From positions 1 to 7,383 of the forward strand of contig SBFT01000004.1 in assembly GCA_006227805.1 (NCBI GenBank): a DNA stretch of 7,383 nucleotides. Reading direction: 5' to 3'. Positions 1 to 6,331 of the stretch are shown one piece after another. Source of the stretch: Paracoccaceae bacterium. Its GTDB lineage: Bacteria > Pseudomonadota > Alphaproteobacteria > Rhodobacterales > Rhodobacteraceae. The translations under genes were made by a program, and so were the position numbers. The notes under the pieces are model-generated. The model searched no databases and had not been told where the DNA came from. It saw nothing but the letters and a program-made list of their open reading frames with translations. The first letter of the stretch is position 1, and each line of letters opens with the position of its first letter.

Positions 1-1
1 C

Positions 2-253
2 GATCGGCAGGAAACTGGTCGCTGGCTCAACAATCGAGCTGAGAATTCACACCTGCGGTTCCAAAGAAGAGAGCGGGCGATGCTCCGGTTCCGGCTGATG
101 TGAAGTCTTCAGAAATTCGCCGCTGTCCGCGCCTCTGTTTCGAACCATTTCAACTAGGAACGCTGCTTCTCCAGCAGACCCCTCTTCAAGGCCAGCCGCG
201 CCGTGGCTCTCGCCGAGTGGCGTCGTCTCTGCGCCGATTTAGGGACGCTATGA
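2..253 (+). pseudogene. IS6-family transposase remnant, C-terminal end, with two internal stops
   Basis: Read from base 2, one uninterrupted frame gives the C-terminal end of an IS6-family (IS26/IS6100-like) DDE transposase. It starts with RWLNNRAENSH, whose Glu (codon 41-43) is the expected third catalytic acid, and continues RRERAMLRFR, then SLQKFAAV, SNHFN and ALAEWRRL, all in the order typical of this family. Two stop codons interrupt the frame: TGA at 101-103, just before SLQKF where family members usually have Arg, and TAG at 155-157, just after NHFN. The frame ends naturally at TGA 251-253. There is no frameshift, so decay seems to be by point mutation; both stops could come from single C-to-T changes (CGA to TGA, CAG to TAG), which is inference from remembered family sequence. 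The catalytic Asp residues and the 5' end lie left of the window. No clean right-hand terminal inverted repeat was found; TTCGCAACCCC at 329-339 is only a weak candidate. The product cannot be functional unless the stops are read through. Confidence 0.88.
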
Positions 254-405
254 CTATCCTGGTGGAGACTGAGTAGAATTGGTCTGCCTACACCGTTTGT
301 GCCGATGTCGGGGCACTGCATGCGGACGTTCGCAACCCCAAGCACCGATTGCCACTATGGGCCGTTCGCCTCCATTGCCGTATCAAAGCTTCGCAAAGGC
401 TCCCC
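254..405. other. Intergenic stretch with no recognisable gene
   Basis: Between the transposase remnant and the tRNA promoter I see no convincing coding region on either strand. Short open frames here have no recognisable protein motif, no good ribosome binding site and less G/C at third positions than the real genes nearby. Part of it may be the outer end of the decayed insertion sequence: 329-339 reads TTCGCAACCCC, vaguely like the inner-to-outer order of an IS6-type right end, but the match is too poor to call a boundary. Confidence 0.5.
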
Positions 406-434
406 TTGACGTCATTTGGACTGTCGCATAGGTG
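406..434 (+). promoter_or_regulatory. Candidate promoter of tRNA-Gly
   Basis: TTGACG at 406-411 matches a sigma-70-type -35 element at five of six positions. At a 15 to 17 base spacing there is only a weak -10 (CATAGG at 427-432 or TAGGTG at 429-434). Transcription would start a few bases before the tRNA 5' end at 447, giving a very short leader, which is usual for single tRNA genes. The -35 is persuasive; the -10 is not. Confidence 0.5.
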
Positions 435-446
435 TCAGAAAGCGTT

Positions 447-520
447 GCGGGCGTTGTGTAATGGTAAGACCCCTGCCTTCCAAGCAGGAGACGCGGGTTC
501 GATTCCCGCCGCCCGCTCCA
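447..520 (+). tRNA. tRNA-Gly (anticodon TCC)
   Basis: This is a complete tRNA that decodes GGA (and GGG by wobble). The acceptor stem GCGGGCG (447-453) pairs perfectly with CGCCCGC (510-516), followed by discriminator T517 and an encoded CCA (518-520). The anticodon stem CCTGC (472-476) pairs with GCAGG (484-488) around the loop CTTCCAA, placing the anticodon TCC at 479-481. The T arm is GCGGG (493-497), loop TTCGATT, then CCCGC (505-509). The D loop contains AATGGTAA, typical of bacterial tRNA-Gly. It lies alone between a dead IS6 element and an exporter gene on the same strand. No copy of its 3' end is present elsewhere in the window, so there is no evidence that it serves as an attachment site here. 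Confidence 0.97.
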
Positions 521-568
521 CTCCCCGGCATCGGCTTCGCAAGGATTTCGGTTGCGGCATCTGATCGC

Positions 569-594
569 TTGACCCTCGCGCCGCGCGCGGTCAA
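569..594 (+). promoter_or_regulatory. Palindrome TTGACC-N14-GGTCAA between tRNA and exporter
   Basis: TTGACC (569-574) and GGTCAA (589-594) are perfect inverted repeats. Inside them CGCG (577-580) pairs with CGCG (584-587) around a CCG loop, so the transcript can form a two-part hairpin 48 bases after the tRNA. It has no T run, so it is not a textbook intrinsic terminator. It could end or process the tRNA transcript, or as DNA could be an operator upstream of the exporter at 629; TTGACC could also serve as a -35 element, with only a poor -10 (TCAAAC, 591-596). Confidence 0.4.
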
Positions 595-628
595 ACACGC
601 ATGACGGAAAACGGCACCTGAAGGTCAG

Positions 629-2440
629 ATGGCACGGATGGACACCGCCGCTCCGCCCGGCCCTGCGGGCACGGAAGAGCGTGCGACATCGAAGAAGATC
701 GGGGCGCTGAAGGCGCTCTGGCCCTTCATCCTGCCTTATCGCGGGCTGGTCGCGGGGGCGCTGGCCGCGCTGGTCCTGACGGCGATGGTGTCGCTGACCC
801 TGCCGCTCGCGGTGCGCCGCGTCGTCGACAATTTCTCGATCGAGAATGGCGCGATCCTGGACCAGTATTTCCTGGCGGCCCTGGGGATCGCGGGCCTTCT
901 GGCGATCGGGACGGGGCTGCGTTACGCGCTGGTCACGCGCCTCGGCGAACGGGTGGTCGCCGATATCCGCATGGCGGTCTTCGATCGGGTGATCGGCCTC
1001 AGCCCGGGCTTCTACGAAAGACTGATGACGGGCGAGGTCCTGTCGCGCATCACCACCGACACCACGCTGATCCTCTCGGTGCTGGGCTCGTCCATTTCGA
1101 TCGCGCTGCGCAACATCCTGATCCTGGTGGGCGGTCTTGCGCTGATGATGCTGACCTCGGGCAAGCTGACGGGGCTGGCCTTCCTGCTGGTGCCCGCCGT
1201 GATCGTGCCGATCCTGGTGCTGGGGCGGCGTCTGCGCACGCTCTCCCGCGAGAACCAGGACTGGATCGCGGCCTCGTCCGGCAATGCTTCCGAGGCGCTT
1301 CTGTCGGTGCAGACCGTGCAGGCCTTCACCCACGAGGCCGAGAACCGCCGCGCCTTCGCCGACGTCACCGAGAAAAGCTTCGACGCCGCGCGCCGCCGCA
1401 TCTGGACGCGCGCGCTGATGACGGTGATCGTCATCTTCCTGGTCTTCACCGGCATCGTCGGTATCCTCTGGGTCGGGGCCAACAACGTGCGCACCGGCGG
1501 AATGACCCAGGGCGAGCTGGTGCAATTCGTGATCTATTCGGTCATGGTCGCGGGATCGGTCGCGGCGCTCTCCGAAATCTGGGGCGAGTTGCAGCGTGCG
1601 GCGGGCGCGACCGAGCGCCTGGTCGAGCTGCTGACCGCCACCGACACCGTGCGCGATCCCCAGGCGCCCCTTGCCCCCGCGGCCCCCGTCTCCGGCCGCA
1701 TCGCCTTCGAGGGCGTCACCTTCCGCTATCCCGCACGCCCCGAGACGCCCGCCCTCTCCGATGTCAGCCTGGTCGTCGAGCCGGGCGAGACGGTCGCCTT
1801 CGTCGGGCCTTCGGGGGCAGGCAAGACCACGATCATCCAGCTTCTGTTGCGGTTCTACGACCCCGACGGCGGGCGCATCACGCTGGACGGGACGGACCTG
1901 GCCGCGATGGAGCGCAGCGCCTTCCGCCGCCACATCGCCCTTGTCCCGCAGGACCCGGTTATCTTTGCAACCTCGGCGCGCGAGAACATCCGCTTCGGTC
2001 GCCCCGACGCGTCGGATGCCGAGGTCGAGGAGGCCGCCCGCGCCGCCGCCGCGCATGACTTCATCGCGGCGCTGCCCGAAGGCTACGACACCTATGTGGG
2101 CGAACGCGGCGTCATGCTGTCGGGCGGGCAGAAGCAGCGCATCGCCATCGCCCGCGCGATCCTGCGCGATGCGCCCGTCCTTCTGCTGGACGAGGCGACC
2201 AGCGCGCTCGACGCGGAAAGCGAACGCGCGGTGCAGGACGCGGTGGAACGCCTCAGCCGGGGCCGCACCACGCTGGTCGTCGCGCATCGCCTGGCCACCG
2301 TGAAGAAGGCCGACCGCATCATCGTGATGGACCAGGGCCGCATCGTGGCCACCGGCCCGCATGACAAGCTGGTGGCCGAGGGCGGGCTCTATGCGCGCCT
2401 CGCCCGCCTGCAGTTCACCGACGGCATCGCGGCCGAGTGA
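629..2440 (+). CDS. ABC exporter, fused membrane and ATPase domains (MsbA-related)
   Basis: This 603-residue half-transporter should dimerise in the inner membrane and use ATP to export or flip a hydrophobic substrate (lipid, drug or similar). Residues ~30-320 are a six-helix membrane domain, with hydrophobic segments near 38-62, 82-102, 155-176, 182-200, 262-284 and 296-318. The segment at ~217-238 (EALLSVQTVQAF) is the typical cytoplasmic coupling region. The ATPase domain (~356-590) is complete: A-loop Tyr367, Walker A GPSGAGKTT (393-401), Q-loop Gln441, signature LSGGQ (497-501), Walker B ending in Asp521-Glu522, and switch His553. Length and order match MsbA-like exporters, in particular the MsbA-related proteins common in alphaproteobacteria. 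The start at 629 has AAGG at 621-624, a short 4-base spacing; Met at 638 is an alternative. It follows tRNA-Gly on the same strand and probably has its own promoter. The substrate cannot be assigned, and a lipid A role is not implied. Confidence 0.93.
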   Translation: MARMDTAAPPGPAGTEERATSKKIGALKALWPFILPYRGLVAGALAALVLTAMVSLTLPLAVRRVVDNFSIENGAILDQYFLAALGIAGLLAIGTGLRYALVTRLGERVVADIRMAVFDRVIGLSPGFYERLMTGEVLSRITTDTTLILSVLGSSISIALRNILILVGGLALMMLTSGKLTGLAFLLVPAVIVPILVLGRRLRTLSRENQDWIAASSGNASEALLSVQTVQAFTHEAENRRAFADVTEKSFDAARRRIWTRALMTVIVIFLVFTGIVGILWVGANNVRTGGMTQGELVQFVIYSVMVAGSVAALSEIWGELQRAAGATERLVELLTATDTVRDPQAPLAPAAPVSGRIAFEGVTFRYPARPETPALSDVSLVVEPGETVAFVGPSGAGKTTIIQLLLRFYDPDGGRITLDGTDLAAMERSAFRRHIALVPQDPVIFATSARENIRFGRPDASDAEVEEAARAAAAHDFIAALPEGYDTYVGERGVMLSGGQKQRIAIARAILRDAPVLLLDEATSALDAESERAVQDAVERLSRGRTTLVVAHRLATVKKADRIIVMDQGRIVATGPHDKLVAEGGLYARLARLQFTDGIAAE

Positions 2441-2452
2441 AGCCCGGCCGCG
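2428..2452 (+). terminator. GC-rich hairpin across the exporter stop codon
   Basis: CGCGGCCG (2428-2435) and CGGCCGCG (2445-2452) form a perfect 8-bp stem with a 9-base loop that contains the exporter stop codon (2438-2440). There is no following T run, so it may act as a weak terminator, an RNA end-protecting hairpin, or be a chance product of the GC-rich sequence. Confidence 0.3.
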
Positions 2453-2469
2453 CAGGCCGCGCGGATCAG

Positions 2470-2475
2470 CATAAT
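2470..2475 (+). promoter_or_regulatory. Possible -10 element for the acyl-CoA synthetase operon
   Basis: CATAAT at 2470-2475 matches the sigma-70 -10 consensus at five of six positions and is one of the few AT-rich spots in the 117-base gap. No -35-like hexamer lies at the right distance upstream; that place is occupied by a GC-rich hairpin. A start here would give a leader of about 75 bases before the acyl-CoA synthetase. Confidence 0.22.
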
Positions 2476-2546
2476 CTTGCGTGCGCGTCCGTTTCCCCGC
2501 ATCCTGACCGCAACGGGACAGACCCCGTGAAACGGGTCGACATGGG

Positions 2547-2557
2547 GGGAGAGGATC
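2547..2557 (+). promoter_or_regulatory. Strong ribosome binding site of the acyl-CoA synthetase
   Basis: The purine-rich GGGAGAGG (2547-2554) places GGAG six bases before the ATG at 2558 and fixes that start. Just upstream, CCCGT (2524-2528) can pair with ACGGG (2532-2536) around GAA, a small hairpin that leaves the site itself free. Confidence 0.7.
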
Positions 2558-4435
2558 ATGGCCTTCACGGGTCTTGCGGACAAGCAGTCCATCGAGGCGG
2601 AGATGCCCTGGGCGCAGCGCGAGGTGCCGGCCACGCTCTATGGCCAGCTGTCGCAGACCGCCGGGAAATTCCCGAACCACAAGGCGATCAGCTACCAGCT
2701 CCTGTCCGGCCCGCAGGACAAGGCCGAGACGCTTACCTGGTCTCAGCTGAAGGACAGGGTCACGCAGGCCGCGAACCTCTTCCGGTCGCTGGGCGTGGGC
2801 GAAAACGACGTCGTGGCCTATGTCCTGCCCAATTGCAACGAGACGGTCATCACCCTGCTGGGCGGCGCTGTCGCCGGGATCGCCAACCCGATCAACCCGC
2901 TTCTGGAACCCGAACAGATCGGCTCGATCCTGCGCGAGACGAATGCCAGGGTCGTCGTCACGCTGCGGCCTTTCCCCAAGAGCGATGTCGCCCAGAAGGT
3001 GGCCGAGGCGGTCGAGCACGCCCCCAACGTCACGACCGTGCTCGAGGTTGACCTCCTGCGCTACCTGACCGGCGCCAAGAAGCTGATCGTGCCGCTGATC
3101 CGGCCCAGGCTGAAGGGCCAGAGGCACGCCGATTACCTGGATTTCAACGCCGAAGTGGCGAAGCAGCCCACGAAACTGGCCTTCGCGGATGCCATAAGCG
3201 ACCGCGTCGCCTGCTATTTCCACACCGGCGGGACCACGGGCATGCCCAAGGTCGCCCAGCACACCTATTCCGGCATGATCTACAACGGCTGGCTGGGGCA
3301 CCGGCTGCTCTATACCGAAGACGACAACATCATGTGCCCGCTGCCGCTGTTCCATGTCTTCGCCTGCCACGTGCTCCTGATGGCGGCGGTCTGTTCCGGG
3401 GCGCATGTGGTCTTTCCGACACCGCAGGGCTATCGCGGGGAAGGGGTCTTCGACAACTTCTGGAAACTGTGCGAACGCTGGAAGATCACCTTCATCATCA
3501 CCGTGCCGACCGCCATCGCCGCCAAGATGCAGCGCCCGGTCGATGCGGACATCTCGACGGTGAAGACCGCGTTCTCGGGCTCGGCGCCCTTGCCGCTGGA
3601 ACTCTTCAAGCGGTTCGAGAAGACCGCAGGCATCACCATCGTCGAAGGCTACGGCCTGACCGAGGCGACGTGCCTTGTCTCCTGCAACCCGGTCGACGGG
3701 GTCAAGAAGGTGGGCTCGGTCGGCATTCCCTTCCCCTATACCGATGTCCGGATCTTCAACATGACGAACCTGGGCCCGATCGAGGCGGCGGTCGACGAAG
3801 TGGGCGAGATCTGCGTCTCGAACCCCGGCGTCCTCGTCGGCCACACCTATACCGAGGCGGACAAGAACCGCGATCTCTATCACGGAAACTACCTGCGCAC
3901 GGGCGACCTGGGCCGCATCGATTCCGACGGCTATCTCTGGATCACGGGCCGCGCGAAGGACCTGATCATCCGCGGCGGCCACAACATCGACCCCGCCGAG
4001 ATCGAGGAGGCCCTGCAGGGTCACCCGGCGGTCGCCTTCGCGGGGGCCATCGGGCAACCGGACGCCCATGCGGGCGAGATCCCCTGCGCCTACGTGGAAC
4101 TGGTCGCCGGCGCCACGGTGACGCCCGAGGAACTGCTGGACTATGCCCGCACCCATGTGCACGAGCGCGCGGCCCATCCCAAGCACCTGGAAATCCTGAC
4201 CGAATTGCCCAAGACCGCGGTCGGCAAGGTGTTCAAGCCCGACCTGCGCAAGAGCGCCATAACCCGCGTCTACAACGAGGCGCTGGCGGCCGAGAACATC
4301 CAGGCGCGCGTCGCGGGCGTGATCGACGACAAGAAGCGCGGACTGGTCGCGCAACTCGACCGCAACGGCGCGGACGAGGCGGACGTGACGCGCGTCCTGG
4401 GCCGGTTCACGCGGCCCTGGGAATGGGCGGCATGA
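2558..4435 (+). CDS. AMP-forming acyl-CoA synthetase
   Basis: This 625-residue enzyme of the ANL (acyl/aryl-CoA synthetase) superfamily should activate a carboxylic acid with ATP to an acyl-adenylate and then transfer it to CoA. The phosphate-binding loop is HTGGTTGMPK (222-231). The A5 motif EGYGLTEAT (363-371) carries Glu369. The A7 motif YLRTGDLG (445-452) carries Asp450, which binds the ribose. The hinge region GRAKDLIIRGG (464-474) precedes the C-terminal domain, and PKTAVGK (551-557) carries the adenylation Lys557. All key residues are present. About 65 residues follow Lys557, somewhat more than in short-chain enzymes, ending in RFTRPWEWAA. There is no signal peptide, so it is cytoplasmic. 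Its stop overlaps the start of an alpha/beta hydrolase, so the two are made together. Chain length or ring type of the substrate cannot be read from the motifs; a medium-chain or cyclic/aromatic acid is possible. Confidence 0.94.
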   Translation: MAFTGLADKQSIEAEMPWAQREVPATLYGQLSQTAGKFPNHKAISYQLLSGPQDKAETLTWSQLKDRVTQAANLFRSLGVGENDVVAYVLPNCNETVITLLGGAVAGIANPINPLLEPEQIGSILRETNARVVVTLRPFPKSDVAQKVAEAVEHAPNVTTVLEVDLLRYLTGAKKLIVPLIRPRLKGQRHADYLDFNAEVAKQPTKLAFADAISDRVACYFHTGGTTGMPKVAQHTYSGMIYNGWLGHRLLYTEDDNIMCPLPLFHVFACHVLLMAAVCSGAHVVFPTPQGYRGEGVFDNFWKLCERWKITFIITVPTAIAAKMQRPVDADISTVKTAFSGSAPLPLELFKRFEKTAGITIVEGYGLTEATCLVSCNPVDGVKKVGSVGIPFPYTDVRIFNMTNLGPIEAAVDEVGEICVSNPGVLVGHTYTEADKNRDLYHGNYLRTGDLGRIDSDGYLWITGRAKDLIIRGGHNIDPAEIEEALQGHPAVAFAGAIGQPDAHAGEIPCAYVELVAGATVTPEELLDYARTHVHERAAHPKHLEILTELPKTAVGKVFKPDLRKSAITRVYNEALAAENIQARVAGVIDDKKRGLVAQLDRNGADEADVTRVLGRFTRPWEWAA

Positions 4436-5361
4436 CCTACGACAGCCTTCTCGACGACGAGGTGCGCGCCTTCATCGCGCGCACCGACGCCTTCTACCCG
4501 CCCGAGGCCGTCAACTTCTCCGTCGCCGAACAGCGCCGCTTCTACGACGCGCTCTGCCGGGAATTCGACGTGGGCCGCCCCGAGGGAGTTGCGGTGCGCG
4601 ACGACATGGCCTCCGGTGTGCCGGTGCGCATCTACGAGGCCGGTATTCCCGAGGCGACCGTGATCTATTATCACGGAGGCGGCTTCGTGGTGGGGGGCCT
4701 CGACAGTCATGACAGCATCTGCGCCGAGATCTGCGCGGGCACCGGCCACCGCGTCGTCTCGGTCGATTACCGCCTTGCGCCGGAACATGTGCATCCGGCC
4801 CATTTCGACGACGCCCTGACGGCCGCCCGATGGGCGCTCGGCCGCTATGACGGCGCGGTCGTCCTGGCGGGCGACAGCGCGGGCGGCAATCTGGCGGCGG
4901 CGGTGGCGCATCGCCTGCGCCGTGACGTCATCGCGGGCCGGATCACCGGACAACTCCTGATCTATCCGGGCCTCGGCGGGGACATGACGAAGGGCTCTTA
5001 CGTCGAACATGCCCATGCACCGGGGCTGAGCACGGCCGATGTCGCCTATTACCACGACATCCGTTCGGGCGGCGCCGAACCCGGTGCCGATCCCAGCTTC
5101 GCCCCCCTCAGGGACAAGGACTTCTCGGGCCTGCCGCCCACCATCGTCATCGCCGCCGCCTGTGATCCCCTCGCGGATGACGGACGCCACTATCGCGACG
5201 CGATCCGCAGGGCAGGGGGCCGCGCGGAATGGATCAACGAAGAGGGCCTGATCCACGGCTACCTGCGCGCACGCAACATGTCGGCCAGGGCGCGCGCCAG
5301 CTTCGGGCGGATCGTCTCGGGCATCGGGTGCCTGGGCCAGGGCCTCTGGCCCTGCGACTGA
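4432..5361 (+). CDS. Alpha/beta hydrolase (HSL-type esterase, HGGG motif)
   Basis: This 309-residue serine hydrolase belongs to the hormone-sensitive-lipase-like (alpha/beta hydrolase fold 3) esterases. The oxyanion-hole motif HGGG is at 81-84. The nucleophile elbow GDSAGG (147-152) gives Ser149; Asp245 in ACDPLADDG and His275 in LIHGY complete the triad. VDYRLAPEH at 111-119 is another hallmark of the family. Length is normal, and no signal peptide or membrane segment is seen, so it acts in the cytoplasm on a soluble, probably short- to medium-chain ester. The start chosen is the ATG whose last two bases overlap the TGA of the acyl-CoA synthetase (ATGA, 4432-4435), the usual sign of translational coupling; an in-frame ATG at 4423 is possible, and neither has a strong ribosome site. 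Pairing with an acyl-CoA synthetase suggests that the released acid is passed on for CoA activation. The last ~10 residues (GCLGQGLWPCD region) overlap a hairpin and look like an unconserved tail. Confidence 0.92.
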   Translation: MTYDSLLDDEVRAFIARTDAFYPPEAVNFSVAEQRRFYDALCREFDVGRPEGVAVRDDMASGVPVRIYEAGIPEATVIYYHGGGFVVGGLDSHDSICAEICAGTGHRVVSVDYRLAPEHVHPAHFDDALTAARWALGRYDGAVVLAGDSAGGNLAAAVAHRLRRDVIAGRITGQLLIYPGLGGDMTKGSYVEHAHAPGLSTADVAYYHDIRSGGAEPGADPSFAPLRDKDFSGLPPTIVIAAACDPLADDGRHYRDAIRRAGGRAEWINEEGLIHGYLRARNMSARARASFGRIVSGIGCLGQGLWPCD

Positions 5362-5384
5362 CCTTCTGTCTTCCTCTCGCTCCA
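5338..5384 (+). terminator. Candidate terminator overlapping the hydrolase stop
   Basis: CAGGGCC (5338-5344) and GGCCCTG (5348-5354) form a perfect 7-bp stem with the loop TCT, inside the last codons of the hydrolase. The stop codon follows at 5359-5361, and then a pyrimidine-rich stretch (5362-5384) containing scattered T residues but no pure T run. It is a reasonable, not ideal, intrinsic terminator for the plus-strand operon. Confidence 0.45.
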
Positions 5385-5396
5385 ATTATCCCGGGG

Positions 5397-5437
5397 GTCG
5401 CCATTGTCGCGCCATTGGTCCGAGAGACAATGGCGAC
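5397..5437. repeat. Perfect 12-bp inverted repeat between convergent genes, with a duplicated arm
   Basis: GTCGCCATTGTC (5397-5408) is the exact reverse complement of GACAATGGCGAC (5426-5437), giving a 12-bp stem with a 17-base loop. The loop contains a second copy of CGCCATTG (5410-5417; first copy 5399-5406) that can pair with the same right arm (CAATGGCG, 5428-5435) to form an 8-bp stem with a 10-base loop. It sits between two converging genes, so it probably helps stop transcription or protects 3' ends on both strands. Confidence 0.7.
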
Positions 5438-5450
5438 GGGGCAGAGCCCC
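5438..5450 (-). terminator. GGGGC-TCT-GCCCC hairpin after the phosphodiesterase gene
   Basis: On the minus strand, GGGGC-TCT-GCCCC forms a 5-bp stem with a 3-base loop seven bases after the phosphodiesterase stop codon (5458-5460). This compact GC hairpin is common downstream of genes in Rhodobacterales. It lacks a T run; with the adjoining 12-bp inverted repeat it likely forms the 3' end of the minus-strand operon. Confidence 0.5.
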
Positions 5451-5457
5451 CACGGCT

Positions 5458-6294
5458 TCACCGCAGGAACGGCGCCGCCGTCATGGTCTTGGGCACCTTC
5501 ACCCCCAGCCGCGACAGGATCGTGGGCGCCAGTTGCAGCTGGTCGATCACCGTGTCGGGTGGGGGGCCATCGCCGGCGCCGAACCAGTAGAGCGCCGCAT
5601 CGCGCTGCAACTCGCCCGTGCCGCCGTGATGGCCGCGGTCGTCCTGGCCATGATCGGCGGTCACGATCACCTCGTATCCCATCGCGCGCCACCGCGGGAT
5701 GAAGGGGGCCAGCATCTCGTCCATGACGAAACAGGCGTGATCCATCTCCTCGCTCTCGTGGTAGAAACGGTGCCCCATGCTGTCCAGCGTGCAGGTATGC
5801 AGGATGCCGTAGTTCAGCCCGAACCGCAGGCAGAGCGAGGTCAGCGTCGCGAAGAGGTCGACATCCGACGGCGTCATCTGGTTGTCATGGCCATATCCCG
5901 TCATCGTGTGGAACCGGCCGTGATTGATCGTCGGATTGTCGGGCTCGTCGAATTCGATGTCGCGCACCAGATCGAAGGGGTGGCGGTTGAAGAAGGACGA
6001 CCAGAAGGAATGCGTCACCGCCCCCGTGACCCCGCCCGCGCGGCGCACTTCGGAAAAGATGTCGGGCCGGTCCAGGTAGAAGACGTTGCCGTTGCCGGTG
6101 CAGCCATGTTCCTGAGGCGACAGCCCCGTATGTAGCGAGGCATAGCACGAGGCCGAGGTGGACGGCAGCACCGCGCGGTGGCGCCAGACGCGCGCCTCTC
6201 CGCTGGCCACCCAGCCTTCCAGGTTGCCGAAGAGCCGCCGCCAGTTCCGCCAGGGCACCCCGTCGAGGATGATGAGAAGCAGTTTGCGGTCCAT
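5458..6294 (-). CDS. Alkaline-phosphatase-superfamily phosphodiesterase/phosphohydrolase
   Basis: This 278-residue protein is a compact member of the type I phosphodiesterase/nucleotide pyrophosphatase group, two-metal enzymes that hydrolyse phosphate mono- or diesters (some relatives cleave phosphonates). The first metal ligand is Asp11 in LLLIILDG. The nucleophile is most likely Ser47 in LPSTSAS (Thr46 is the alternative), placed by its distance from TGLSPQEHG (56-64). Further ligands are Asp171 and His175 (TLDSMGH), Asp214 and His215 (TADHGQ), and probably His222 or His223 (GHHGG). The set appears complete although the protein is shorter than nucleotide pyrophosphatases (~400 residues), which have a large insertion before the last His. 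The hydrophobic N-terminus is the first strand of the fold, not a signal peptide, so it is probably cytoplasmic. AAGGA at 6300-6304 lies five bases before the ATG and supports this start. It follows a peptide/nickel-type ABC importer ATPase on the same strand, suggesting it processes an imported compound. The substrate is unknown. Confidence 0.88.
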   Translation of the reverse strand: MDRKLLLIILDGVPWRNWRRLFGNLEGWVASGEARVWRHRAVLPSTSASCYASLHTGLSPQEHGCTGNGNVFYLDRPDIFSEVRRAGGVTGAVTHSFWSSFFNRHPFDLVRDIEFDEPDNPTINHGRFHTMTGYGHDNQMTPSDVDLFATLTSLCLRFGLNYGILHTCTLDSMGHRFYHESEEMDHACFVMDEMLAPFIPRWRAMGYEVIVTADHGQDDRGHHGGTGELQRDAALYWFGAGDGPPPDTVIDQLQLAPTILSRLGVKVPKTMTAAPFLR

Positions 6295-6331
6295 TCTCGT
6301 CCTTCCCGCGCCATGTCGTGACGCACGATAT

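Noticed and set aside
154..345. A short minus-strand open frame (63 codons) at the left end
   Set aside because: It lies partly opposite the IS6 transposase remnant, whose plus-strand reading is clearly recognisable, and it shows no protein motif.
447..520. tRNA-Gly as an attachment site for an integrated element
   Set aside because: No integrase gene and no repeated copy of the tRNA 3' end is present in the window; the adjacent IS6 element does not integrate by tRNA recognition.
601..621. A six-codon mini-frame (ATG...TGA) just before the exporter start, considered as a leader peptide
   Set aside because: It has no ribosome binding site and no run of a regulatory amino acid; a frame this short is expected by chance.
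383..4354. A very long open frame on the minus strand (over 1,300 codons) opposite the tRNA, exporter and acyl-CoA synthetase
   Set aside because: It is rich in Arg, Asp, His and Gly with no recognisable domain, runs through a tRNA gene and across gene boundaries, and lies opposite two genes with complete motif sets. Such stop-free antisense frames are a known by-product of strong G/C codon bias.
3334..4431. An open frame upstream of and continuous with the alpha/beta hydrolase, which would give a 675-residue protein
   Set aside because: The first ~366 residues are a low-complexity Arg/Gly-rich shadow of the acyl-CoA synthetase in another frame. The esterase fold and normal family length begin at the ATGA overlap at 4432.
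4270..5385. A 371-codon minus-strand open frame opposite the hydrolase
   Set aside because: It has Arg/Asp/Gly-rich composition with no motif, and the plus strand holds a complete esterase with an intact catalytic triad.
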